A stretch of DNA of 52,232 bases from assembly GCA_905214865.1 (NCBI GenBank), contig CAJMNO010000016.1, forward strand, positions 1 through 52,232. Direction: 5' to 3'. The notes under the pieces were generated by a model, which worked only from the letters and a program-made list of their open reading frames with translations, made no database searches and had not been told where the DNA came from. This document shows positions 1-8,566 of this stretch, one piece after another. The translations under genes were made by a program, and so were the position numbers. Numbering within the stretch: position 1 is the first letter of the stretch; each line of letters begins with the position of its first letter. The stretch is from an uncultured bacterium (GTDB lineage Bacteria; Actinomycetota; Coriobacteriia; Coriobacteriales; Atopobiaceae).

Positions 1-1
1 C

Positions 2-61
2 GGCGGCTACCACAGGCTGACGACCGAGGAGGTCGAGCGGATCTTCCGCGAGAGCTTGTAG
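2..61 (+). CDS. 3' end of a gene cut by the window edge
   Basis: Twenty codons in frame 2 read to a TAG stop at 59-61, ending in TTEEVERIFRESL. The acidic, helical tail ending just before a lipoprotein start is protein-like and resembles the C-terminus of an enzyme such as an amidohydrolase, but too little is visible to name it. The next gene starts 2 bases later, so the two may form one operon. Confidence 0.5.
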   Translation, partial: GGYHRLTTEEVERIFRESL

Positions 62-63
62 CC

Positions 64-570
64 ATGGTTATGACGCGCAGAGCGCTTTTGTTGTGCGGAC
101 TCTCGGGCGTCCTCTCCCTGCTCGCGGGATGCGGCGTGACTCCCCGCGAGCAGGATGTGAGCGATTCTGGCACGACCACAGAGGTAGCCAAGACGCCCCC
201 ACCGGCGACAGGGGGTGAGGAAGTGGACAAGTTCGAGTTGCACATTGGAGGCAAGTCGTTTTTCGGTAGGCTTGCCCTTACCGATGCGGGTGCTGAATTG
301 GCGTCGTGGATGCCCCTGAAGCTCACGATGAAAGAACACAACGGTAACGAGAAGTACTGCTATACGGGTAGAGAGTTCCCTGGTAGTCCCCAGTCGCCCG
401 AGTGTCTCTCGGCAGGTGAGCTCTGGGCCTTCTCGGGGAACTGCCTGGTCCTTTTCTACGAGGATCATGCCAACGATGGATACGAGTACGTTTACCTTGG
501 GCGCCTCGATGACGCAACCGGCCTGGCAGATGCCCTTGGCACCGGCGACGTCGAAGTCAGCTTCGTGTGA
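64..570 (+). CDS. predicted lipoprotein, unknown function
   Basis: A 168-aa protein with a twin-Arg/Lys-poor n-region, a hydrophobic core and the lipobox LLAGC at about residues 19-23, so it should be lipidated on Cys23 and anchored on the outer face of the membrane. An acidic, Thr/Pro-rich linker (about 25-50) leads into a compact C-terminal domain without a motif I can name. ATG at 64 follows the previous stop by 2 bases; ATG at 70 is an alternative start. It converges on the gene ending at 698, across a large inverted repeat. Confidence 0.75.
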   Translation: MVMTRRALLLCGLSGVLSLLAGCGVTPREQDVSDSGTTTEVAKTPPPATGGEEVDKFELHIGGKSFFGRLALTDAGAELASWMPLKLTMKEHNGNEKYCYTGREFPGSPQSPECLSAGELWAFSGNCLVLFYEDHANDGYEYVYLGRLDDATGLADALGTGDVEVSFV

Positions 571-589
571 TCATCCGCTCTGCTTCGCC

Positions 590-686
590 GCCCCTCCCGT
601 TCTATATCGGTATCTGAGAATCACATGAAAATCTACCTGCACAAACGCCGAGAAGATTCTCACATACCGGTTAAGAGCGGGAGGGG
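590..686. repeat. long imperfect inverted repeat between convergent genes
   Basis: The left arm at 590-622 and right arm at 655-686 are complementary at about 27 of 32 positions, in three blocks (GATTCTCA, ATACCG and CGGGAGGGG read on one strand), separated by a 32-base AT-richer loop. It lies between two converging genes, so a bidirectional terminator is the simplest role. The arms are longer than a normal intrinsic terminator and there is no clear T-tract, so a small mobile-element remnant is also possible. Confidence 0.6.
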
Positions 687-697
687 ATTAGTCGCGC

Positions 698-1156
698 CTA
701 CGCCGGACGGCCGTCGTAGTTGAAGCCGCCCACAATCGCGTCGAAGCGCTGCTTGTCCCCGCGCACGAACGACTCCGCCGGCTGCGGATACGTTGGAAGC
801 GCCTCTTCGAACAGGTCCGCAAAGCTTGCGCGGCGCTTCTCGCCCGTAAAGGGGTTGGTCCACTCGCGGCACTCCAGGTTAGCCGACGCGCACTCGTCCG
901 ACTCGGTTACGCGGTGCGCAAACGACTCTGCCATGGAGTGGGGCCGTGCCAGACGTTCAACCGCCCCAATGAGACGTATCTTTGGCGAGTCCGACGGCTC
1001 GATCCAGCGGTACACCCACTGATAGTCGCTCACTGCCGCACCGTACTCCTCGGGCCACACGTTAAGGCAAAAGACGGCAAGCGCCACCTGCGAGAAGATT
1101 GTCCCGCCAACGCGGTCGATGCGCCTGGGCGCCGCGGGCATGCGACGCCCAACCAT
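698..1156 (-). CDS. hypothetical protein
   Basis: A protein of about 152 aa with normal amino-acid composition (motifs such as WPEEYGAAVSDYQWVYRWIEP and FNYDGRPA) but no domain I recognise. The start is uncertain: ATG at 1156 is chosen, while TTG at 1165 and ATG at 1141 are alternatives. None has a good ribosome binding site, consistent with translational coupling to the DUF1805 gene that stops at 1169, 12 bases upstream. No signal peptide or membrane segment is evident. Confidence 0.6.
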   Translation of the reverse strand: MVGRRMPAAPRRIDRVGGTIFSQVALAVFCLNVWPEEYGAAVSDYQWVYRWIEPSDSPKIRLIGAVERLARPHSMAESFAHRVTESDECASANLECREWTNPFTGEKRRASFADLFEEALPTYPQPAESFVRGDKQRFDAIVGGFNYDGRPA

Positions 1157-1168
1157 CCGGCCCAAGCG

Positions 1169-1471
1169 CTAGCGGTTGAGCACCTCGGCCGCCTGGGCAC
1201 CGGTCATGTCGGGCGTGACGCCGAGCTCCGCCGCCTTGGGGCTGACGCCCGTGACCTTGTTGGCCAGGACCTCCTCAAAGCTGCCGCCCGCCACGCGCAC
1301 CGCCGCGTCGCCCAGCTGCTCTGCCTTCTCCAGGCTGAGGTAGCCGCACATCAGGAACCCCTTGGCGCAGCGAATCACGATCAGGGAAGCGTGACCCTCG
1401 CCCGCAAGCTGGGGCACCATGAGGCCCTCCGCCTTGGTCGATCCTATCGTGAGCGTATCGGTGACAACCAT
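1169..1471 (-). CDS. DUF1805 family protein (YunC-like)
   Basis: A 100-aa protein matching the DUF1805/YunC pattern: a short N-terminal strand region, the central GYLSLEKAEQLGDAAVRVAG segment, and a C-terminal VSPKAAELGV segment. The molecular function of the family is not established. ATG at 1471 is preferred because GGGAG lies five bases upstream; ATG at 1483 has no usable site. It probably forms a two-gene operon with the hypothetical gene immediately downstream. Confidence 0.8.
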   Translation of the reverse strand: MVVTDTLTIGSTKAEGLMVPQLAGEGHASLIVIRCAKGFLMCGYLSLEKAEQLGDAAVRVAGGSFEEVLANKVTGVSPKAAELGVTPDMTGAQAAEVLNR

Positions 1472-1628
1472 CGCTGCTCCCATCGTCGAAGGGGTATGCC
1501 TCTCAGGTGAGGTTCCCGCCCATTCTTGCCATCGCCGGCGGGCGTGTCAAATCCTCGTGGGGAGAGGGGCGTGGCACGCGCGTCGTGCGCCGTCGCCCCG
1601 GGAGCCAAAGCGCCACGGGCCCATGCCT

Positions 1629-2687
1629 CTACAGGTCGTCCACGAGGGCGGTCGACTTGGCATATGCCGTGGAGCGCGCCTCGAAGAAGTCGGTCTTCAC
1701 CATGTTGGCGTCGCTGTATTGCGCCACCCAGGCCATGTCCGGTGGCTCCTCCGCGTGGTCCGGGTACAGCTGCCCAAAGCCGAGCGACGCCCAGCGAAGG
1801 TTTCCCAGGTAGTGGATGTAGTCGCTCACCTGCTGGCTCGTGAGCCCAGGGATGTCGTCCCCTATGACGTAGCGGCCCCACGCGACCTCCTGCCGGACCC
1901 CCTCCAGGAGCATCTCCCTCAGCTCGTCCACCGCCTGGGGCGAGAACAGCTGGGGCTCCTCGCGCTGCAGCTCCAGGATCATGTTGCGGAACAGCCACAG
2001 GTGCGTGTTCTCGTCCCGGTTGATGTAGCGGATCTCCTGCGCGCTGCCGGGCATCTTGCCGTTGCGCGCCAGGTTGTAGAAGAACATGAAGCCGGAGTAG
2101 AAGTACACCCCCTCCAGGATGAAGTTGGCCATCATGACGCGCAGGAGCACCTGGGCGTCGCTACGCTCCTGGAACTCGTTGTAGAGGTTGCCGATGAACG
2201 TGTTGCGGGCGAGCAGCCGTTCGTCGGTCCGCCACTGGTACAGGATGTCGTTTCGCTGCTCGGGGCTGCAGATGGTGTCGAGCATGTACGAGTAGCTCTG
2301 CGAGTGCACGCACTCCTGGAAGGTCTGGATGTGCAGGCAGAGGTTGACCTCGTTGGCGGTGATGTACTCCCCCACGTTGGGCAGGTTCGCAGTCTGGAGC
2401 GAGTCCAGGAACACCAGGAACGAGAGGATCTTGTCGTAGGCGGCGCGCTCCGCGGGCAGCAGGCGCGGGTAGTCCTTCACGTCCTGCGAGAGGCTGATCT
2501 CCTCCGGGATCCAGAAGTTGTTCATGGCCTGGCGGTACCAGTCCGAGACCCAGGCGTACTTGAGGTTGTTGAAGTCGTTGAGGTTGGTGGTGTTGCCCCC
2601 GATCAGGCGCCGCTTGCGCACGTCGGTCTCGCCCTCCGGGTTAAAGAGCGCCTTGGGCGAGAGACGCCCCTCGGTCTGTGCTTGCAT
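1629..2687 (-). CDS. nrdB: ribonucleoside-diphosphate reductase beta subunit
   Basis: A 352-aa class I ribonucleotide reductase small subunit, which makes the radical used by NrdA to reduce ribonucleotides. Expected metal ligands are present: Asp95, Glu125 and His128 (ECVH), Glu192, Glu226 and His229 (ENTH). The radical Tyr132 sits in HSQSY four residues after His128, so this is the tyrosyl-radical type. ATG at 2687 is decided by the perfect AGGAGGGAAG site upstream; the open frame extends further but without a site. It lies 104 bases downstream of nrdA on the same strand and is likely co-transcribed. Confidence 0.95.
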   Translation of the reverse strand: MQAQTEGRLSPKALFNPEGETDVRKRRLIGGNTTNLNDFNNLKYAWVSDWYRQAMNNFWIPEEISLSQDVKDYPRLLPAERAAYDKILSFLVFLDSLQTANLPNVGEYITANEVNLCLHIQTFQECVHSQSYSYMLDTICSPEQRNDILYQWRTDERLLARNTFIGNLYNEFQERSDAQVLLRVMMANFILEGVYFYSGFMFFYNLARNGKMPGSAQEIRYINRDENTHLWLFRNMILELQREEPQLFSPQAVDELREMLLEGVRQEVAWGRYVIGDDIPGLTSQQVSDYIHYLGNLRWASLGFGQLYPDHAEEPPDMAWVAQYSDANMVKTDFFEARSTAYAKSTALVDDL

Positions 2688-2791
2688 GGTCTTCCCTCCT
2701 ATTGGCGGGCGGTCGAGACGTGCCGCGCGGCCACGACCGCGAACGGTTGCCCCCACGGCGGGCGGTGCGCCACCGCGGTTGGCGGCTGGCG

Positions 2792-5449
2792 CTAGCTCGA
2801 GCAGCTCTCGCACTCCTCCACCTCGAGCGACTTGCTGCGCACGTAGTAGACGGTCTTGACGCCGTCGCGCCACGCCTCGAGGTAGAGGTTGAGCACCTGC
2901 CGCATGGTGTACTCGTTGGTGATGTAGAGGTTCACGGACTGCGCCTGGTCAATGTGCCGCTGGCGCACGCCCGCGGCCCTCATGCTCCAGGTCTGGTCGA
3001 TCAGGTGGGCTGGCTTGTAGTACCACCAGGTCTTGGGCGAGAGCTCCGGCGCGACCCTGGGCAGCATGGATCCCTTCTTCTCCTCCAGGAAGAACTTGCG
3101 CATGACCGGGTCAAGCCCCGCCGTGGTGCCGGCGATGATCGAGGTCGAGCTGGTGGGTGCTATGGCGAGAAGGTACGCGTTGCGCATGCCCTGGCTCGCC
3201 ACGCGGCCGGCCAGCTCCCTCCACTCCGGCGAGACGTAGCCGCGCTTCTCGAAGTAGGCGCCCGTCTGCCAGTCCGAGCCCTCGAACCTCTCGTATGCCC
3301 CGCGCTCGCGGGCGAGGTCGCACGACGCCTCGATGGCGTGGCGGTTGATGCGCTCGAACACGTCGTCGGCAAAGCGCAGGTGCTCCTCCCCCTCCCACCG
3401 GATGCCGCGCTTGGCGAGCATGTGGTGGTACCCCGAGACGCCCAGCCCGATGGACCGGTAGCGCCGGTTGGTGACCTTGGCGTAGGGCAGCGCGTAGAAG
3501 TTGAGGTCGATCACGTTGTCCAGCGCGCGCACGGCGGTCCTCACGGTGCGGGCGAGACGCGCGTCGTCCTCCACGGGCAGGCGCCCCAGCGAGAGGCTGG
3601 CGAGGTTGCACACCACGAAGTCGCCCGGCCTCGTGGTGGTGACCACCACCGTGTCCCCGTCCCTGGTCACGACCTCCTGCGAGACGCTCGTGACCTCGCT
3701 GGTGTTCTGGGCAATCTCGGTGCAGAGGTTGGAGCAGTAGATCACCCCGGCGTGGGGGTTGGGGTTTGCGCGGTTGACGGTGTCTCGCATGAAGGCGAAG
3801 GGCGTACCCGTCTCCACCGCGCTGCGCAGCACCAGGCGCACGACGTCCTTTACGGTGACGGTGCGCTTGGGGATGCGGGGGTCGGCGACGCACTCGCGGT
3901 AGCGCCTCTCCCACTCGTCGCCAAAGTAGTCCTCCAGGGAGTAGCCCCTCACCGTGAGGATGTCGTGCGGGCACATGAGGTGCCACGGCTGGTCAAGGTC
4001 CTCCTCGGCCATGCGCCAGAAGAGGTCCGGGTAGCACACCGCGGGAAAGACGTCGTGCGCCTTCATGCGGTCGTCTCCGTTGTTGGTGCGGAGCTGCAGA
4101 AACTCGGGCAGGTCGCGGTGCCAGGCGTCAAGGTAGACGGCAACCGCGCCCGCGCGGACCCCCAGCTGGTCCACGGCGACGGCGGTGTCGTTTATCACGC
4201 GGATCCAGCGGACCACGCCGCCCGCCGCACCCTCAAAGCCCCGGATGCTCCCTCCCTTTGCGCGAACCTTGCCCAGGTACATGCCCATGCCGCCGCCAAA
4301 CTTGGACACCATCGCAAAGTTGTCCACGCTGCGGTAGATGCCCTCGAGGCTGTCGGGCACGGTGTCGATGAAGCAGCTGGAGAGCTGGTGGTGCGGCTTG
4401 CGCGCATTGGAGAGCGTGGGGGTGGCCATGGTGACCTCGAGCCTGCTGAGCATGTCGTAGAAGCTCCGCACCCAACCCATGCGCGACTCGCGCCCCTCCC
4501 TCAGGGCCAGGTGCAGCGCGATGCCCATGAACATCTCCTGCGGGGACTCCAGCGGGATGTGGTCGTGGCTGCACACCACGTAGCGCTTGAGGAGAAGGTC
4601 GAGCCCCGGATAGTCCAGGAGGTCGTCCCGGCGGGGGTCGATCCACTCGGCCGCCTGGTCTATCTCCTGCCGCGTGTAGCCCTGGAGGATGTAGGCGCCA
4701 TACAGGCCCTGGTCCGTGAGGTAGCGCAGCTTGTCGTAGAAGCCGCCGATGCCACGGTCCCCCTCCTGCCGCGAGAGCCGCAGCCCCGCAACGAGCGAGA
4801 GGAGACGACCCGCCACGCGCTCCCAGTCCGGCGCCTCGGGCGTGGTGAGCTCGACGGCGGCACGCACCAGGGCGTCCGCCCGCTCGTCCGCCGGCATCGA
4901 GGGCTTCGCGAACCCCTGGAACTTTGCCGCGAGCGAGGCAAGCGGGTAGGTCTCCTGCGAGAAGTCGAGCGTGATGCGGGCAAGCGCCTCATCCAGCCGA
5001 CGGGCTGCCTCCGTGCCCTCCGTTGCCGCCGCGGTGCGCTCGGGCGAGAGGGGCGTGGCCTGCGTGGTGGCAACGTCCCCGCCCGCGGAGAGGGGGCTCT
5101 CCAACGTGGGCGCGGGCGTCTCCCCCAGGGACACCCCGGTGACGAGGGTGCAGATGGCGCGGCGGGCCGACCTCAGCTCGGCGCGACGGTGGCGGTACAG
5201 GATGTATGCCTTCGCCGCGTCAAAGTGGCCCACCTGCATGAGGGTGCGTTCCACCAGGTCCTGGATCTGCTCGACCTCGGTTGCCCCGACCTGGCGACGG
5301 GCGTCCTCCACCTGCGCCAGCAGCGCCTGGAGGGCCGCATCGTCCTGTCCCGCGGGGTCGCCGACCTCCTCGAGCGCCCGGCCCATGGCCCGGACGATCT
5401 TTCTGCCGTCGTAGTCCTCGGCGCGACCGTCTCGCTTGATTACCTGCAT
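2792..5449 (-). CDS. nrdA: ribonucleoside-diphosphate reductase alpha subunit
   Basis: An 885-aa catalytic subunit of class I ribonucleotide reductase. Residues 1-95 are an ATP-cone allosteric domain (MQVIKRDGR...). Catalytic cysteines are visible: Cys359 (SSCFIDT), Cys576 (NLCTEI, with the Asn and Glu of the active site) and Cys614 (VVCNLAS). The radical-transfer pair is Tyr868-Tyr869 and the redox-shuttle CxxC is Cys880/Cys883 at the C-terminus. nrdB follows on the same strand. Two NrdR-like boxes lie about 110-155 bp upstream of the start, arguing for nucleotide-sensing repression of the operon. Confidence 0.97.
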   Translation of the reverse strand: MQVIKRDGRAEDYDGRKIVRAMGRALEEVGDPAGQDDAALQALLAQVEDARRQVGATEVEQIQDLVERTLMQVGHFDAAKAYILYRHRRAELRSARRAICTLVTGVSLGETPAPTLESPLSAGGDVATTQATPLSPERTAAATEGTEAARRLDEALARITLDFSQETYPLASLAAKFQGFAKPSMPADERADALVRAAVELTTPEAPDWERVAGRLLSLVAGLRLSRQEGDRGIGGFYDKLRYLTDQGLYGAYILQGYTRQEIDQAAEWIDPRRDDLLDYPGLDLLLKRYVVCSHDHIPLESPQEMFMGIALHLALREGRESRMGWVRSFYDMLSRLEVTMATPTLSNARKPHHQLSSCFIDTVPDSLEGIYRSVDNFAMVSKFGGGMGMYLGKVRAKGGSIRGFEGAAGGVVRWIRVINDTAVAVDQLGVRAGAVAVYLDAWHRDLPEFLQLRTNNGDDRMKAHDVFPAVCYPDLFWRMAEEDLDQPWHLMCPHDILTVRGYSLEDYFGDEWERRYRECVADPRIPKRTVTVKDVVRLVLRSAVETGTPFAFMRDTVNRANPNPHAGVIYCSNLCTEIAQNTSEVTSVSQEVVTRDGDTVVVTTTRPGDFVVCNLASLSLGRLPVEDDARLARTVRTAVRALDNVIDLNFYALPYAKVTNRRYRSIGLGVSGYHHMLAKRGIRWEGEEHLRFADDVFERINRHAIEASCDLARERGAYERFEGSDWQTGAYFEKRGYVSPEWRELAGRVASQGMRNAYLLAIAPTSSTSIIAGTTAGLDPVMRKFFLEEKKGSMLPRVAPELSPKTWWYYKPAHLIDQTWSMRAAGVRQRHIDQAQSVNLYITNEYTMRQVLNLYLEAWRDGVKTVYYVRSKSLEVEECESCSS

Positions 5450-5558
5450 GTGGTCCCCGTTCTGGTAGGTGACGCCGCTAGTGCGCGCGGCGGATGGCTT
5501 CGTGGTGCGGACCGGAGGTCCGGCTTGGGCTGATATGCTATCAGATTAGTAGCATTGA

Positions 5559-5605
5559 TGTCCACTTGTTGTGTCTACAGAAGAGCCACATACAGCATAT
5601 TGTGT
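5559..5605 (-). promoter_or_regulatory. paired NrdR-like boxes upstream of nrdAB
   Basis: Two 16-bp sites at 5559-5574 and 5590-5605 share the half-site TTGTGT and lie 31 bp apart, the three-turn spacing typical of NrdR box pairs. The distal box matches the known consensus (ACAC-w-ATATAT-w-GTGT type) at about 12 of 16 positions; the proximal one has only a good right half. They precede nrdA, the expected NrdR target. No nrdR gene is in the window. Confidence 0.6.
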
Positions 5606-5677
5606 CTTTTAGGAAGAGGAGCGTGCCGTTCCTGTCGCACGTCTGACGGAACACAGTCACAACATGTAACATGTGAA

Positions 5678-5705
5678 GCCCGCCGGGTCAGCGTCCCCGA
5701 CGGGC
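5678..5705 (-). terminator. hairpin downstream of the tRNA-binding gene
   Basis: A 10-bp GC stem (one mismatch) with an 8-base loop lies about 75 bases past the stop at 5779. The T-tract is weak on both strands. It separates this gene from the nrd promoter region. Confidence 0.45.
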
Positions 5706-5778
5706 CCCTTCTTCGTTCACATGGGAAGCACGGGTCGGGAGGCCGCCGCCCACGCCGCAGCCGCCCGACCCCACGCCG

Positions 5779-6246
5779 CTAGTACAGCTTGGCGCCCGCG
5801 GGGATGGCGTCGTCCAGCATCACCAGGTGCAGGTGCTCCTCGCCGGCGACCTCGTACACCGCCGAGAGCAGCATGCCGCACGAGTCGATGCCCATCATCT
5901 TGCGCGGGGGGATGTTCACGATCGCCAGCACGGTCTTACCCACCAGCTCCTCGGGCTCGTAGTACATGTGGATGCCCGAGAGGATGGTCCGGTTGGTGCC
6001 CGAGCCGTCGTCCAGCGTGAACTGCAGAAGCTTCTTGCTCTTCTTGACCGCGGTGCACTCCAGGATCTTGCACACGCGCATGTCCGACTTCGAGAACGTG
6101 TCAAAGTCGATCTCCTCGGCGACGGGCTCGATCGTGGGGGCGTTGGGGTCCGTCTGCGGGGCATCCTCCGCCACGCCCTCGGCCGCCGCTGCCACGGGGG
6201 CCTCCTGCGAGTCCGCCGCCTGCGCTGCCATCTCTTCGTCTGCCAT
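5779..6246 (-). CDS. tRNA-binding domain protein (Trbp111/MetG-C-like)
   Basis: A 155-aa protein. Residues 1-48 are an acidic, Ala-rich, probably disordered tail. The rest is an OB-fold tRNA-binding domain of the EMAPII/Trbp111 type (SKSDMRVCKILECTAVKKSKKL, then GIHMYYEPEELVGKTVLAIVNI, PRKMMGIDSCGMLLSA). Such domains bind tRNA structure-specifically, alone or at the C-terminus of methionyl-tRNA synthetase; here it stands alone. ATG at 6246 follows a GAGAGGAAG site at rather long spacing (about 13). The long acidic extension is unusual for the family. Confidence 0.85.
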   Translation of the reverse strand: MADEEMAAQAADSQEAPVAAAAEGVAEDAPQTDPNAPTIEPVAEEIDFDTFSKSDMRVCKILECTAVKKSKKLLQFTLDDGSGTNRTILSGIHMYYEPEELVGKTVLAIVNIPPRKMMGIDSCGMLLSAVYEVAGEEHLHLVMLDDAIPAGAKLY

Positions 6247-6457
6247 GGGAGACACGCTTCCTCTCTCTGGTGTGGGTCCGTTCCTCGGGGCAATTCTACC
6301 GTTGCGGGCGGATGTCGCGGGCGAGAGGGACGGCGTCCCTGCCACGCCGCCCCTCCCCTTGGGCCCAGTCGCGCGCGACCCCGGCGCGGCGGCGCCGCAA
6401 GCCGGATGGGACGCGCCTCTCCCCCATGTCGGCGCCAGCCGGGCGTGACCCGTCGCG

Positions 6458-7747
6458 CTACAGGGTCGCCAGCGCCTGGTCCAGGTCGGCGATGATGTCG
6501 TCCGCGTCCTCCAGGCCGCACGACAGGCGGACCATCGACGGGCTGATGCCGGCGGCCACCAGCTCCTCGTCCGTCATCTGCCGGTGCGTGGAGCTCGCGG
6601 GGTGCAGGCAGCAGGTGTGCGAGTCGGCCACGTGCGTCTCGATGTTGCAGATCCTGAGCGCCGCCATGAACCTCTCGGCCGCGGCGCGACCGCCCGCCAC
6701 GTCAAAGCTCACGACGCCGCAGCTCCCGTTGGGCAGGTACTTCTCCGCCAGCTCGTGGTACCGGTCGCCCGGAAGGCCGGGGTAGCGGACGCTCGCGACC
6801 TTGGGGTGCGCGCTCAGGAACTCCGCCGCCGCCTGACCGTTGGCGCAGTGGCGCGGCATGCGCACGTGCAGGCTCTCCAGGCCCATGTTGAGGTAGAACG
6901 CGTTCTGCGGGCTCTGGATGGAGCCGAAGTCGCGCATGAGCTGGCTGGTCGCCTTGGTGATGAACGCGCCGGCGTTGCCAAACTTCTGCGCGTACACGAT
7001 GCCGTGGTACGACTCGTCGGGCGTCGTGAGGCCGGGGAACTTATCCGCATGCGCCATCCAGTCGAAGTTGCCCGAGTCCACAATCGCGCCGCCCACGTGC
7101 ACCGCGTGGCCGTCCATGTACTTGGTCGTTGAGTGCGTGACGATGTCCGCGCCCCACTCGATGGGACGGCAGTTCACGGGCGTGGGGAACGTGTTGTCCA
7201 CGATCAGCGGGACGCCGTGCGCATGCGCCGCCCGGGCGAAACGCTCGATGTCGAAGACCGCCAGCGCGGGGTTGGCGATTGTCTCGCCAAAGACCGCCTT
7301 GGTGTTGGGGCGGAACGCGGCCTCGAGCTCCTCGTCCGAGCACAGGGGGGACACGAAGGTGGTCTCGACCCCCATCTTTCCCATGGTGTGCGCGAGCAGG
7401 TTGAACGTGCCTCCGTAGATGGCCGAGCTCGCGACGATGTGGCTGCCCGCCTCGGCGATGTTGAAGCACGCGAAGAAGTTGGCCGCCTGGCCGGAGCTGG
7501 TGAGCATGCCCGCCGTGCCACCCTCGAGCTGGGCGATCTTCGCCGCCACGGCGTCGTTGGTGGGGTTCTGCAGGCGGGTGTAGAAGTAGCCGGAGTCCTC
7601 CAGGTCGAAGAGGCGGCCCATCGCGTCGGAGGTGTCGTACTTGAACGTGGTGGACTGGACGATGGGCACCTGCCGCGGCTCGCCGTTGCCGGGGACGTAA
7701 CCGCCCTGCACGCAGGTGGTGCCGATGCCGCTCTTGTCGTGTGCCAT
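6458..7747 (-). CDS. metY: O-acetylhomoserine sulfhydrylase
   Basis: A 429-aa PLP enzyme of the Cys/Met metabolism family that makes homocysteine (or methionine) from O-acetylhomoserine and sulfide or methanethiol. The PLP lysine is Lys209 in HSTTKYMDGH, and the N-terminal GIGTTCVQGGY motif and VDNTFPTPVNCRP segment are typical of MetY rather than cystathionine gamma-synthase. ATG at 7747 is set by AGGAG five bases upstream. It is a single-gene unit facing away from a repeat-filled intergenic region. I saw no S-adenosylmethionine riboswitch upstream. Confidence 0.92.
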   Translation of the reverse strand: MAHDKSGIGTTCVQGGYVPGNGEPRQVPIVQSTTFKYDTSDAMGRLFDLEDSGYFYTRLQNPTNDAVAAKIAQLEGGTAGMLTSSGQAANFFACFNIAEAGSHIVASSAIYGGTFNLLAHTMGKMGVETTFVSPLCSDEELEAAFRPNTKAVFGETIANPALAVFDIERFARAAHAHGVPLIVDNTFPTPVNCRPIEWGADIVTHSTTKYMDGHAVHVGGAIVDSGNFDWMAHADKFPGLTTPDESYHGIVYAQKFGNAGAFITKATSQLMRDFGSIQSPQNAFYLNMGLESLHVRMPRHCANGQAAAEFLSAHPKVASVRYPGLPGDRYHELAEKYLPNGSCGVVSFDVAGGRAAAERFMAALRICNIETHVADSHTCCLHPASSTHRQMTDEELVAAGISPSMVRLSCGLEDADDIIADLDQALATL

Positions 7748-7882
7748 GGGGACTCCTTCTCTTGGGATTGGGGGCTGACGCACCAACGGTAGCATCTGGC
7801 TATCGGTTTCGTCGGTATCAGGAGAGGGAATGGTTTGCAATCGGGTGTCGGGGGTGCGCTTGGGAGCGCGCAGGGGACTGGG

Positions 7883-8056
7883 TGCTGAGGAAATGCGAGT
7901 TGTGGCAATCGGGGCGTCCGAATGCACGCTAAGTGACGGGTAAGGTGGGGTTGTGGAACCGGGACGGGGCCCTGGGACGGACCCTGGGCTGCCACTACTC
8001 CGCTTTCCTCGGCTAAATCGGCCTTCAGATTGCCACAACTCGAGATTTCTCAGCAG
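7883..8056. repeat. R1 array a
   Basis: The first R1 array lies between the divergent metY and ogt genes. A forward unit at 7883-7910 (CTGAGGAAATGCGAG then TTGTGGCAAT) is followed by a decayed forward unit. Two reverse units follow at about 7989-8014 and 8027-8056, the latter ending TTTCTCAGCAG. The outer forward and reverse units are near-perfect complements, giving a hairpin or cruciform about 170 bp across. Confidence 0.8.
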
Positions 8057-8154
8057 GGATGGCCCCTCCCCGTCCCTCACCCCCACGTCTCCCCCGTCGG
8101 TATCAAATCAAACATGCAACCGTATCGGCAAAACGCCTCGTGGGTGCTCGCGCG

Positions 8155-8410
8155 TGCTTAGAGAACTCGAGGCAAGTACGGGTTTGGGTGGAGCATGCTT
8201 AGAAAACCCGAGGGGCGTGCGAGTTTCGGGGTCCCAAATCCGTGCTAGCACCGAGAATGTTAAGCATTCAGACTCGAAATCCGTCTGAGCCCCGGAGAGG
8301 CTAAGCACCCGGCCTCCACAACCCGTGCTAGCCCCGATGGGACTAAGCACCCGAATGACGCAATGCGCACTGGCCCCGATGGGATTAAGCACCTGGCTTC
8401 GGAAATCAAA
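8155..8410. repeat. R3 array a
   Basis: Two forward units (GTGCTTAGAGAACTCGAG..., CATGCTTAGAAAACCCGAG...) are followed by four reverse units of about 34 bp, each starting near CCGTGCTAGC and ending TTAAGCAC or CTAAGCAC. The 2+4 head-to-head layout matches the arrangement seen in other R3 arrays. No reading frame of interest covers it. Confidence 0.75.
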
Positions 8411-8566
8411 CGGGTGGCGGTTCCAGGAAGACATGAGTGGCACCCAGCAAATCCACCTAGCACGCCGACGTACGTGACATTGGGTGTCAGAATCTGACTA
8501 GAATTCGGCTCGCATGCGTGATTCCATGGAGTCACAACGGAGCACGGGACGAGAGGAGGCGTCACC

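Noticed and set aside
2678..5533. A very long plus-strand frame opposite nrdA (and similar frames opposite nrdB, both ABC genes and the pilus genes)
   Set aside because: It is antisense to an unmistakable nrdA, rich in Arg/His/Val/Gly without motifs, and is the expected by-product of high-GC codon use.
7748..7860. S-adenosylmethionine or other methionine riboswitch before metY
   Set aside because: No conserved SAM-riboswitch stem pattern or terminator/antiterminator is visible in the short leader.
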